This document shows, piece after piece, positions 18,840 to 30,524 of a stretch of 64,000 nucleotides of DNA. The DNA is from Rotaria socialis. Its lineage: Eukaryota > Rotifera > Eurotatoria > Philodinida > Philodinidae. The stretch lies in NCBI GenBank assembly GCA_905331475.1, contig CAJNYU010003745.1:20636-84635 (forward strand), read 5' to 3'. A program made the translations under genes and the position numbers. Each line of letters begins with the position of its first letter. Position 1 is the stretch's first letter. The notes under the pieces were generated by a model. That model searched no databases. It worked only from the letters and a program-made list of their open reading frames with translations, and had not been told where the DNA came from.

Positions 18840-20214
18840 ATATTCCAATCAGCTTAATCAAGCAAAACTAATTACAAAATGGTGATCGGCTATTTAACAA
18901 AACAAACAGCCTGGCTAGATTTATTTTATTATCAGAATATGAAAATATGCGAGCAACGATCGAAGGCAGCAAATAAGAACGTCTGCCGATGGATAATGGA
19001 ATTGTTATCTCACCGGGATTTTTTATGCTTAAATATTGACTTTATCCATACGACTATTTTTGTTCTGAAAGTTTTAATTTTGAGAAGAACTTGTATTTTT
19101 TTAAAGAAGCTATTTACTAAATAAAACTTGGTCAATTTTCGGCATAAACAATTTCAGCCTTGGTAAAATTCATATGGATAGAAAAATGATTTGATTTTCT
19201 CAGCGAGTCTTCGGGTTTTTCATGTATATTTCGATTTAGCTACGCCATGAAGATTTATCTCTACGAAATTTTGTACTGCCTAATGCATCATTCAAATTGT
19301 AAAAAAAATCAATTTCGGCGATGAGTCTGTTCATGAGAGGGCAGTTGAGCGCCCGACACTAGAGCGCTCATTAAACAAGTGATTAAAGAATACAAGAAAA
19401 TACGTTTATTTAAATAATCAGATTCACATCAAAAATAGAAGAGAGCTCTTGCTCGTTTAAAAAAGACGCATCATGTTATTAAATCAGCAGAAGAAGGGTG
19501 TGAGGTGAGTGTGTGCATGTGATTGTATTTTTAACTCAACCGCACCCACACCCTTCGGGACGGGACACGACAAAGTTTGTCCCGCAGGTCTCTAATTCTA
19601 AGCATTTTTTCTGCATTACATGAGAGTATTCTTGATAAAAAAAAAGGTCGTGGTATGTTGTTTTGTTCTTGATTCTCGATTATATCCTTTTATCATCATT
19701 CCCATATCGAAATGCCGGTGTGCCTAGTCGAAAAATATTTTTCATGTCAGTTTCGATGACAAAATCAGTATCTAATGAAACTATAGACTATTTGCTTTAT
19801 ACGACATTTTCTTCTCATATTCTTGGATGAACAAGATATGTGTTTAGCGACCTCCATTGAAAGTTTCTATTAATAGTTGAATGGGTACTTATGTTGTCCA
19901 GTTGACATATTCTTTTAGAATTAAGAACATAATTTAAAAAATCCATTGGCATTCCAAGCATCTTATCATCCCTTTCAAACGTGATATATCAATCGTTACC
20001 AATGCCTATGAGCCCCACAATGCACTTAACTTACTTCGTCATTTTCTTTTTTTTTATTCGTATATTTTTGCTTTTTCTCTTGTTTTCTTTGTGTATTCTG
20101 TTTTTAGGTTAACATCATTATCATTAGGCATTTAATATATGATCACAAAGGCGAACAATTACATTTGATCAAGTCAATATTTTTTCATAACGATATTAAC
20201 CATTCGATTCGGCT
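18840..20214. other. 1.4 kb intergenic region
   Basis: No supportable gene. Around 19545-19600 there is a locally GC-rich stretch with a short hairpin (CGGGACA / TGTCCCG, about 10 base loop) and the sequence CACCCACACCC just before it. Its function is not evident. Confidence 0.4.
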
Positions 20215-22562
20215 ATGTCTATTTAAAACCACGAAGCGATACTAACACACAACGAAAATCGTAGTCTTTCTAGTCATTACAATACGTATCAAAACGATAA
20301 CGGTGCTGAAAAAATATCAAGTAGCCGTTTCAATAATTTTAAACGTTCGGATAGTGAAACTCGACTTTTGACTGCTAAAGGTTGTTGTCTTGAATCAGTT
20401 GAATATATAAGTTTAACAGAAAAAATTCACGAGCGTATTGCTAATAATGATCGTTGGTATTCGCTTGAATTTTTTCCACCACGTACCGCCAGTGGTGCTG
20501 CAAATCTTATTGAATGGTAATAATGACTTCGCGTTCATTTTTATTTTTATTTTTCTATTTTGAAAATAGTTTTGAACGTATGGCTGTTGGCCAACCATTA
20601 TTTTGTGATATAACTTAGCATCCCGCTGGGGATCCAGCTGGCACGAAAGAAACAAATTCAATGATGGTTGCCAATACAATGTTAAACTATTGTAGTATCG
20701 ATACTATGTTGCATATAACATGCTAGGGTGCTAAAAAAGAAACGATGCTTGAATATCTTTGGAGAGCCAAAGAGTTTGGTATTAGAAATTTACTTGCGCT
20801 GCGTGGAGGTAGAGTTTTATTTTTGAAAGTGGGTTATTTTTGTGGATATATGTATCATGTTTCAGATCCACCGGTGGGAGAAGAATGGAACCCGGAGAAA
20901 AGTGACTTTCGATACGCAAGCGACTTAATTAAATTCATTCGCAAACATTTCGATGATTATTTTGTTATTTGTGTTGCAGGTAAATTTGAAATAAGAATTA
21001 ATTAAATTTATTGTTTTTTATGTTTGATGGAAGGCTATCCACAAGGTTGATCATCCTGATATGGCATCGTACGAGGAGGATTTACGTTATCTTAAAGAAA
21101 AAGTTGATTATGGAGCAGATTTTATTATAACACGATTATTTTTTCAACCAGCAACATTTATTAAATTTGAATCTGATTGTCGATCTATTGGCATCCAATG
21201 TCGAATTATTCCTGGAATATTTCCTATTCAAGTAACAGATATTTTAAACACAGAAAACACACATAATCCATTGTTTCATATTGTAGGCGTATGCAAGTTT
21301 CAAGAATATTGTTCGATTAGCCAAATTAGATGTACCTGAGGAAATCCTTGCCTGTATCGAACCTATTAAATATAACGGTGAAGCCATACGGAATTTCGGT
21401 GTTCAAAAATGTGTTGATCTTTGCCGAACATTATTAGACTCTGGTAAAATTCATGGACTTCATTTCTATACATTAAACCGTGAATATGCAACGATTGAAA
21501 TTTTAAGAAAACTTGATCGCTGGTTAGAAGATCCTCCACTACGCGCTTTGCCATGGAAAACGATTTCAAAAAATTATGTCGTTCAAAAGAAAATGTTCGT
21601 CCTATATTTTAGAGTGTAAGACCAAAATCTTATGTTCATCGTACATCGAATTGCGAAGAATTTCCAAATGGACGTTGGGGTTTGCCGTTTGCACCGTCGT
21701 TTGGTGTTTTAACTGATTATCATTTATTCTATATAAAAATCGATGCAACACGCGATGCATTACTTGATGAATGGGGGCATGAGCTAGCCGATAAACAAGA
21801 TGTTCGGAGAATGTTCGCTTGCTATATAGCCGATGAGAAAAATGGTAGAGTTAAAATAGTACATCATTTTCCATGGAAAGACGAAGATATATCATCTGAA
21901 ACAAATTTCATTCATGATCATTTAATTAAATATAATCGAAAAGGAATTTTGACAATTAGTTCTCAACCAGCGGTTAACGGAAAATCAAGTACGGATTCAA
22001 TATTTGGTCGGGGCATTAAAAAATGGTTATGTTTATCAAAAAGTATATTGATTTCGAAAGAAATACGGAGAGTATTTTATTTTATTTTCTAGGCTTATTT
22101 AGAATTTTTACAAGTGAAAAAAATATTCCGGCTTTACGGGCTGCTCTGAAAAAGTTTCCTGGTGTTAACTATCATTTTGTGAATAAATCCGTAGGATTAT
22201 CCTTTCATATGTTTAACTAGCATATTTTACAGAAGTTTATTTCTAGGGTGAGGTTAATGAAACAAGTACCGAAGGCGAACAACCAATTGCATTGATATGG
22301 GGTGTTTTTGCAGCTAGAGAAATTATTCAACCAACAGTTGTCGGCCCGATTAGTTTTATGATCTTTTAATTTATGGATGGAATGTCGGGGGAGATTATAC
22401 AAGCAAGGCTCTCGTTCATATTCAATTATTGAAGAAATCTCAAATACTTATTTCCTCGTCAATTTAGTTGATAATGATTATCCTCAAGATTCCTGTCTTT
22501 GGGTCGTTTTAGATGCAACGTTTGAGTATCGAAAAGCAAAAAACAAAAATAATAATTGTTAA
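20215..22562 (+). pseudogene. MTHFR: Methylenetetrahydrofolate reductase, degraded copy
   Basis: An almost complete MTHFR can be followed by similarity: the catalytic-site start 'YSLEFFPPRT', 'HPAGDPAG', 'LALRGD', '[12 protein letters not shown]', 'PGIFPIQ', 'GLHFYTLNRE', and the regulatory-domain blocks 'EEFPNGRWG', 'ILTISSQPAVNGK', 'REIIQPTVV' and 'YFLVNLVDNDYPQD'. Introns still have GT..AG ends (20517-20569 and 20809-20864, for example). The frame is destroyed. In-frame stops lie at 20224-20226 (TAA), 20616-20618, 20724-20726 and 21610-21612 (all TAG; the first and last replace conserved Trp). There is a 4 bp insertion at about 21048, single-base shifts at about 21555, in an A run at about 22020 and in a T run at about 22106, and missing codons at about 22365. 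Expression of a functional enzyme is not possible. An intact copy would be expected elsewhere, since the enzyme makes 5-methyl-THF for methionine synthesis. Confidence 0.93.
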
Positions 22563-22675
22563 GAGGATATTATTTTTTTGTGATAAATTTTTCGTTCAAG
22601 TTTTCTTTTTTCAATAAAACTTGATTTGTAGAATAAACAAGCAACGGATTGCTTAGTTTTGTTACTTGTTTTTTC

Positions 22676-22682
22676 AGAAAAC
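22676..22682 (+). promoter_or_regulatory. Splice acceptor just upstream of the POLK start
   Basis: TTTTTTCAG ends at 22677, five bases before the POLK ATG. This is either the end of a 5' UTR intron or a spliced-leader trans-splicing site. Spliced leaders are known in bdelloid rotifers. A similar acceptor sits three bases before the TTLL12 ATG. Confidence 0.5.
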
Positions 22683-25557
22683 ATGAGTCGAACAACATTT
22701 CTTAATGTCGACGATACAAAAGCCGGTATGGAAGATTTGGATAAAGAAAAGATAAATAAACTGATTCAAGACGCATCGAAAAGTATGATAGAGAATATTT
22801 GAAAAAGAAAATTTTAATTCTCTGATTAGATTCGAAATTTTTTAAACAACAACAACGCCGGGAAGAAGTAGGATTTTGCAGTTCGAACGCTTTGTTTGTT
22901 TTTCGAAAATAATTTGTAGGACAATCGTCGACGAATTGAAGTTAAATTATCGAAAATAAAATCATTTACACCGTTTCAAATTGAACAAGCTGAAAAATCA
23001 GTAGAGAAACATTTTCTTCTCTTTTTTCGTACTTTTTATATTTTAGGTTGATCGATATTTAGCTCAATTAGATAAAACACGAGATTTATCACGAACATTT
23101 TGTCATATTGATATGGATGCTTTTTATGCAGCAGTTGAAGTAAGTAGAAAAATGACAACAAGAGAAATAAGGTAAAATTAAAGTCTTATCGTTTAGATGC
23201 GAGATAATCCAGCACTTCAACATGTTCCGATGGCAGTCGGCGGTGAAAGTATGTTGGTAATTATCTTAACTTTATGTTTTATTTAATGAATAGCCGAAGT
23301 TTGTTTTAGTCAACATCAAATTATTTAGCTCGTCAATTCGGTGTACGTGCAGCCATGCCTGGCTTTATTGCACGACATCTTTGTCCGAATCTAGTTATTG
23401 TACGGTGCGATTTTGAAAAATACCGAGCTGATAGTGTAAAAGTGATGTAAGAATGAATGTTTTATTGGTCAGAGAGAAAATTTTTATTTGAAGGAAAATT
23501 ATTAGCGAATATGACGAAAACTATGGTTCATGTGGTCTCGATGAAGCTTTTGCTGATTTAACAAATCATTTACAAATACGAACAAATTTCTCGGAACAAC
23601 AGAGAACTTTTCCGAAAGAGGTAATTTCTTTTTTTTCTATAAACTTATTATTTCAGTACATATGATTGGTGAAATGGTTAATTGTTTTCGAAAGTGACCA
23701 GATTTTTGCTACTCTCATCATAATCAGTTTTTCGGCACCAAAAGCTAAAGCACCGTAATGTTTAACGTTGTTCTATAACTGCAATATTATGATAATCATC
23801 TATAGTTACATCTGAAACACACAAGATTGTCTTTACATAATGCTATTAGAGCCGCGTTCGAGAACCCCGTTGTTCTGATCGTTGTTCTCTAGCTTCTAAA
23901 TATGATATAGACGGTTTCGCAGTTGCAGTGTCTTATGAATAAATCATTATCTTCACGGATTCTATACGAAAACAATTTAGGAAAATTCAACTGAAACAAT
24001 CACATTTGGTATGACAGCGGAAGAAGTTGTTCAAGAAATGCGACATAGGATTCATTTAGCAACACGATTAACAGCTAGTGCTGGCATTGCATGTAATATG
24101 CGTTTAGCCAAATTATGTTCTGGTAAAATAATTGATTTCAAACGATTGCTTCCTTTCATTCTCGAAATGATAGATATCAATAAACCAAATGGACAGTATC
24201 AATTAGAATCGAATGTGGAAGTTATTTTAAATTTTATTCGAAATATGCCAATACGAAAAGTAAGAAACCCTGTAAAGATATTGTCATTAATCGAATTTTA
24301 TATTCCTACTGCTCCTCTAGATAAAAGGCATTGGAAAAGTAACTGCACTTCATTTGGAATCTCTTGAAATTCAAACAGTCAATGATATTTATCTTAAGCG
24401 CGGAATTCTTAAATTAATCGAATATCCAACCACATTTGATTTTCTCATGCGTGTCTCAAATGGTTGTGGCTCAACGACGATTGAACATGATGATTTACAG
24501 AAAAGTGTTGGACATGAAACGTAAATCAAAACATAACTTCTCTCAACAGATTTATTTTATTTTCGTTAATTATCAGAACGTTTAATAGTGTACGTGACTC
24601 ATCACAATTGATCTCACTTTGCCGTGACTTAGCTAAGAAAACAGTTGATGAACTTATTTCACATTGCCTTCTATGTAAACGTGTAACACTTAAAATCAAG
24701 ACCGTTAATTTTGAAAATTTAACACGCTCGAAGACATTGTCATCGTATACTGATTCATTAAATGTAATTGCTGATAAAGCTGTTGCTCTACTTAAACATG
24801 AACTCGATCAAGACATTGAATTGCCAGCTTTACGTCTTATGGGTAAGAAAAAATCAGTTCGAAATTGCAGCTGCTAGTTTCTGTCGAATAGTAGACTTTG
24901 ATCAGGGCTCGCCGCTGCTGATTTTTCTCAATATTTACTTATTTATTATTGGTTTTCAGGTGTACGAGTAGCTGATTTGAAAATGAAAAGTTCAGATTTA
25001 CCAATTCTACAATTTTTCTCAAAAAAATCAACAACAACAATCAACGAAAACGTTCATGATGTGATTGAAGATATTGATAATGTTGATGAAGATGAGGAGG
25101 AGGAGAGAGAAAAAGACGAAAATGAGAACGAAGAATTTCTATCTATGGAAAATTCACATCTTGGAGGTTGTGACTCGAAATTAACTCATCAAGATGATGA
25201 AGATTCGAATTCAAGTACGACAGCTTGTCCTGTCTGCCAAAAGCTACTTCTCGGTGATAATGAAAAAATTAATAAACATATTGATTTATGTCTAAATGGT
25301 GAAATGGTTCGAACAACAATTAAAGAAGAAAACCGACGAACATCACCTCAAACAAAAATGAACAAACGGTATGTCACAAAATAATTTCCGTCGTTTCAAT
25401 CAATAATACATTTTTTTTCTCGTTCTAATTTCCTAGTATTCAATTAACACAATCAAAATCAACACCACCAAAGAAACGACAAAAACGAAAATCTGATGCA
25501 ACACCTCAACGAGCACATGGTATCGATAATTATTTTTTCAAAACAGAATCTAAGTGA
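22683..25557 (+). CDS. POLK: DNA polymerase kappa (Y-family translesion polymerase)
   Basis: This nuclear polymerase bypasses bulky N2-guanine lesions. Exons: 22683-22782, 22830-22867, 22920-23000, 23047-23139, 23197-23256, 23310-23446, 23494-23620, 23981-24122, 24174-24259, 24321-24520, 24577-24842, 24960-25368, 25437-25557; 1860 nt, 619 aa. Residues 1-90 match the kappa-specific N-clasp ('[16 protein letters not shown]'). The palm has '[12 protein letters not shown]' (Asp95) and 'GLDEAF' (Asp186, Glu187), so all three metal ligands are present. '[15 protein letters not shown]' and 'KPNGQY' are also there. 'DLPILQFF' at about 456-463 looks like a PIP box. One UBZ finger (Cys533, Cys536, His550, Cys554) follows an acidic linker, and the C-terminus 'HGIDNYFFK' is a second PIP-like motif. 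Human POLK is longer (about 870 aa) with two UBZ fingers; this copy has one. Confidence 0.96.
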
Positions 25558-25963
25558 TTATGTACATATTCATGATAGCTTCTTTTCTTTGTCAGATGAT
25601 TCTGTCTATCTGATACTTTTTATTTGTACTTTTGTTCGTTGCATTTTTTTTTCTTGTGGGATTAAATCTATTTTTGGTTGCGATGAAATATTTCATGAAG
25701 TTCTTCTCATATGAATATTGAAGATTTTTGCAGCGAGATCAACTTGTGAAAATTGATTCTATCTTGGGTAAAACGAAGTGAGCAGATATTGGGTTAGGAC
25801 TTACTAATTTGACTTTCAATGCTAGTGACTAGTGAAATAATAACTCATTAGATTTGATTTGCTACTGTTCCACGGCATCACAACAGTTTCGTGGGATTTT
25901 GCTATTGAAAAAATTCACCAGAGCTTCTATGTTCAAGAACAATTACTATTCTCATCTTAATTA
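25558..25963. other. Intergenic, convergent gene ends
   Basis: 406 bp between the 3' end of POLK and the 3' end of the minus-strand gene that follows. No feature seen beyond AT-rich sequence. Confidence 0.5.
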
Positions 25964-26586
25964 TTAGGACATACTGCTTACAACAGTGTAAATAAAATAA
26001 ATGATTGAGCAAACGGTGAATGGTCCTATGGTAATGAGACGAATAATCATTACTATACGTTCTTGTGTTGCTCTCGGTCGTATCCATTTCAATATTCCAT
26101 TCACATGCGGACGGTAGTAGCAAGTCGCAATTTTTCCGATCTGAAAAACATACAGCATGAGCTTTCGAAATCATCAATGTGTCGAGTTGTTTTTAAAGCA
26201 TACCGGTGTTCGTGAAAAATTTGCATTCAAATGACCGTCAATTGAAGAGATAAAGCCGTTTTTGGCATCTTCTTCTTCTGTGATATATTCGACCGTCGCA
26301 TTTTCTTTTAAGCATTCGTAGGTTTTGACTGGAGAAAAAAAATTTTACCATAAATAAACAGCTGATTGAATCGAAAAAAGGTAGATAACTTACTTCCTTG
26401 TCCAATAATTTTCGTACAGTTTGTCATATAGACTGATATTTGAAGAACTTTACATTGAGTTTCGTAATAGCTTTTACTTAGAACTCTCGCTTTATGATAC
26501 GAGTAGATAGGGTGTATTGTCAGAGAGCCAAGTATCAGAATGCATAAACATATAAGCAAATATTTAAATGTTGACCCAAAACCCAT
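25964..26586 (-). CDS. Small two-TM membrane protein, BK-channel beta-subunit-like
   Basis: Three exons in transcript order, 26394-26586, 26204-26328 and 25964-26140, give 495 nt (164 aa) with consistent phases. A hydrophobic segment at about residues 8-27 and another at about 138-158 enclose an extracellular loop with four cysteines and N-glycosylation sites (NCT, NAT, NFS). The loop contains 'YYETQCKVL', 'TYECL' and 'TCYYRP'. Short N-terminus, TM, Cys-bearing loop, TM, short tail, with Cys-x-Val-Leu after TM1 and a Tyr-x-Cys-Leu block, is the layout of KCNMB / slo-beta proteins, which modulate calcium-activated potassium channels. The similarity is by pattern only and the protein is shorter than vertebrate KCNMB. 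A broken paralogue lies 2.1 kb upstream of it. Confidence 0.65.
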
Positions 26587-27609
26587 CGCGATGCTGTGTT
26601 GTTGACTGAATGTAATTAAAGCTGCCGCGTTCTGCTAGTAGGTAAATTTTGTGTAAATTAGTATCCTGCGAGAATATATACGAGAATGCAGAGTGATTTA
26701 TATAATTTCCAACTTTTAGGTTTTAGTAACGCTAATCTTACAATGATGAATGATGAAACTTATAATGTGATGAAGCAATATGGCTGATTTACGGCGTTGT
26801 CAGTCGTGCGATGAGATCACATCAGGTTTATTTCATAAGTTTGATGTTGCAACACTCCACAAATATAATTATAACCCTAGGAGGTCATGAATAATGACAA
26901 GAGAGCAGAAAACATCCACTAACATCAATCCCAAGGTCAATAGCTGATTGATTTTCGTGTACACACGAGAAATACATCTTGAAGCATAGAAAAAAATTCA
27001 CCAAGCACCATTGATAAATAAACGCTTTCGTTATCATCTTATTCGAATTGATATCTTTTCAATGTTTCTGTAATTGCAATAAAAAGGCTACCAAAGTTCT
27101 ATGTTCCCTTTCATAGAAATTCTGTCTAGATCTGTTCAAATCTGAATCATTGTTTTGCGCGCTGTATGCACATTAAAGGACAACAAAACGCAATCGATCA
27201 AATCAAGAAATAAAGATTATGTGAAATAGAGGACAAAGGAAAATATGCAGAACCACGGGAGAGAAAAAATGTATCGTTTTCCTCCATATCTCATTTTTCT
27301 GGTAAATGGAAATCTCATTGGCCGATGGACCACAGTATTTTGCCGTTCCTATTCCATTGGAATTGAAGATGATAATTCTCAATTAGGCTAAAGAAATCTT
27401 CACGCACCTCAATACGATGCATTCGCATACTTTAAATACAAAAGTAAGAAAGTCACTGAGTGTTAAACAAACAAATAGCTATTTGAGTATAATATGGTGG
27501 GTATCGATTGCGTAGATTCAATACTCGTACCGATACTATTTCGCCTAACCGTTACCTTGAACTATTTCATTTTTCTCTTTATACCAAAAATTTAGAAATC
27601 TTTACAAAG
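26587..27609. other. Intergenic, upstream of the KCNMB-like gene
   Basis: About 1 kb of AT-rich sequence holding the promoter of the minus-strand gene. A 'TATATACGAGAATG' stretch lies near 26675. No gene or repeat that I can support. Confidence 0.4.
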
Positions 27610-28458
27610 TATTGGGTGGCCAAGATTAAATGTCCCTCTCAGTGTTTTTTCAATAACTTCATCATTTTCATTTTCTAGGCCTTAATTTTTTCCCAAAATA
27701 TTTGCCATTCAATTCTCTACAAGATGATTTTTAAAACAAACTTTTGCAAATTTTTGATAATGGCACACAAAATGAAACAGAAGCAAAGATGTTACTGAGT
27801 ACTCTGAAGTGTACTCTTTCTCGTCGTGTAGCCTAGGACTCATTGAAAGCAAACGGAAGATCGAAAAATCTGACTTTTTGAAAATTCTCTTCAAAATAGC
27901 TTAAATCAAAAATTTGCGCTAGTTGAATTAAAGAAAAAAAATTAAAACTCAAATTTCGCGTTTCACTTTGGTACAGTAGGCCATTTCGATCAAAATGGAA
28001 AAGAAACGAATGCCAAAAATGATATTTTGGCTTAGTTGCGCTTCGTTTCCTAGGAGTATCGAAATTGCAGTTTGATAGAGCTAAATTCTCGCAAATCTGA
28101 AAGAGAAGATAGTTCGAATGCGCATTATAAGGTTGAATGTGGAAACTTCTCAATTATGAGCGGAAGATAGAATTTTTCAACAGCTAAAAAATATCTACAT
28201 TGCTTTATTTTTATCGTTACTGACCAACGAAAAAATGTGCAAAAGCTATTTCCCAGCTTTGAAAGTTGCTGCTGTTGCACTTGTTGAATATTCTTTTTTT
28301 AATTTTTTCCTTCAACTTCAACAGAAAAAATGGTAGTATCAATCTTGTAGAGAATTGGATGGTGAATCTTATGGGGAAAAAACTAAGACCTAGAGAATAA
28401 AAATAATGACGCTATTGAAAAAACACTGAGAGGGACATCTAGCTTGGGCCACCCGATA
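27610..28458. mobile_element. Mariner/Tc1-like element with ~140 bp inverted repeats
   Basis: The 845 bp between 27612 and 28456 have inverted ends of about 135-140 bp: the left end begins TTGGGTGGCC and the right end, reversed, TCGGGTGGCC. Both then run through matching blocks including 'ATGTCCCTCTCAGTG' and 'CAATTCTCTACAAGAT'. Each end abuts TA (27610-27611 and 28457-28458), the target duplicated by Tc1/mariner elements. The interior (about 27750-28310) has only broken short frames, so this is a non-autonomous or dead copy. Family assignment rests on the TA sites and the end sequence. Confidence 0.75.
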
Positions 28459-28710
28459 TATACTTGATAAATACGTAACACGTAAGTAATTTTGAGCACT
28501 ATTTCGCAAGTGCATTTGAAAATGTTCACTCATAGTGCTCCCTAAACATTTGATACCAGCAAAGTGCTTCAATGAATTTTATTGAATAAAAAAAATAAGT
28601 ACAATAGCGTTTGTTCTGCATGAGATTTCGATATCAGTAGGAAATAAGTCAGATTTGGCAATCACTGCTGTTTTCAAAAACAAAAAATGATAAAAACTAA
28701 TCTGAAAGAT

Positions 28711-29092
28711 TTACACCTCGTTTTGATGCGAATTAATATCGTACGTTCGTTGGCATTGACGCACTATTGAGGGTACATAAACGAGCACACCCACAAGTAT
28801 GATGAGTCCAAAGGCACTCATCAGAGAAATCAAATTCGTGATGGTACCTTATAAATTCGGTTTCTCCCATCGCAAGGGTGCACTCACAGATGGTTTGTAA
28901 TAGCAAGGTGAAACCATTCCGATCTAAAAATGCCAAAATGATCAACAAGCACATGAAATCCTATCAATGTATTATGGTAGTGTTTTACATATACGAACAC
29001 CAGTGGAAATTTACCGTTTCGATATCCATTCGTTGAATAACAAAACCCTGTTAAACCTTCGCTATTTTTTCGAAGCATTGGTACGGATCCAA
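28711..29092 (-). pseudogene. Broken paralogue of the KCNMB-like gene
   Basis: Two exon-like blocks, about 29015-29092 and 28711-28923, are joined by a GT..AG intron. They match the second and third exons of the gene at 25964-26586: 'DPYQCF' opposite 'KTYECL', and 'IGMVSPCYYKP' opposite 'IGKIATCYYRP', then a TM segment 'LISLMSAFGLIILVGVLVYV'. One TAA interrupts the first block and another falls just before the TM segment. I could not find a first exon encoding TM1. Same strand and same splice phases point to a local duplication followed by decay. Confidence 0.7.
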
Positions 29093-30524
29093 GCAATGAA
29101 TATATGTCAGAGCAAATGTAATTTCCATAATGTTTCCTGAACAGATGTGCGTAAAACTGTGCAGTTAGTTTTCAGATATTTGCTATTTATTTGTTTTCCT
29201 TGGTGATACAAGTTAATACTCTCTTTAAACCTGTATATGAAAAGCATTGCACTTCATAAAGCATAATTGCCTAGAAAACATCAGCGTATCATAATGAGTT
29301 GTCTCTAAAAGAAATAGAAACTATAAAGTAATCTCATCAGAAACAATCAAATTTGTTTTGCTTTCTAACCCAAACGGAAAACACCTCGGTGCTGTTACTT
29401 TTTCTTATAAATTAGTATTTCGAAAGAGAAAACCGCACGTGTAGAATGAAATTTATCTGATTTCAGAACGAACAATACCTTGTTTTCGCTCAATGAAATG
29501 CGAGAATGAAATTAACAATACGATTTACTTACGAAAAATGTTAAATAAATAAACTTGCAATGAATAATAAAGCTTACTTTGGTTAATATCGATCGTGATT
29601 GAGCAATTAAATCACATGACAGTCATCCACTGGCTCGATTTTGTAGCATTTTATAAGTATGGTTACTTAGGAGATTCTGAAAAGTAGATGACGATAGCGT
29701 AAATTCCAACTGGTGGCTGTCTTTCATACGCACATCGAAGGCATTCCTAAAGAACGAAAAACTTTTTCATGGCATATTATTATTGAATGTACACGGTCGT
29801 GAGCATCGTACTCACCACACTTCTTTCGCTAGTTGCAATCATAGCATTTACAGAGTTTCACTTTCGCTGCTGTACAACTTCTTTCTCCTTGATCGAATGC
29901 CGCAAAATTTCAAACTATGAATATGTCGTCGGATCGAATTGAAAAAACATCTTCATCGATGAAGCTCAGTGTGTTGAATCTAATGATAGGAAATAGGCCT
30001 TCGTGTTACGACTACTACTCGTTGAAATTGAAGGGATGTACGGAAGTTTAGATATGAGTTTAAAAGAAAAAACTTTAAAATGGTTATGTAAGTTTTGGTA
30101 TCGATTCAATTTAATCGAAAGTCGATTTTTTAATATGGGAGAGAATCCTATAAATAGTATATTCTTCAGAAATCTGTAATAATAATCGGCAAAAAGTGAT
30201 TATTTTGTACAAATTTTACGGATTTTTTCCTCGGATTGATTTGATTTTCTTTTTAGAATTATTTCTGGAATAAATTTTATTAAAATGTCGTAAAAAGGCA
30301 TTAAAATTGTTAAAAATATCAGCAAAAGAATCGATAAATGTCTAAGCTAATAACGCCAGAAAACAAAATAGCGAATAAAGGAGGCACACGCACAGCTTTT
30401 ACACACCAGAAAAAAACGTTCTCTTAATATTTATAAAAGTGTAGAAAAGAAAATACACATGATAATTGAAGTTTTTATATATGAAGAAAGTGCAGCTCAA
30501 TATGTTAGTAGATATTTCGTACTT
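29093..30524. other. Intergenic
   Basis: AT-rich. A cysteine-rich minus-strand frame at about 29815-29895 ('LCKCYDC' core) is broken by a stop and has no recognisable family; it could be a remnant exon. Nothing else supportable. Confidence 0.35.

Noticed and set aside
19318-19400. CGATGAGTC resembling a hammerhead ribozyme core
   Set aside because: The conserved CUGAUGA is not exact, and no matching GAAAC with proper stems was found.
19545-19600. GC-rich hairpin considered as an RNA gene
   Set aside because: Only a 7 bp stem; no tRNA or snRNA signature.
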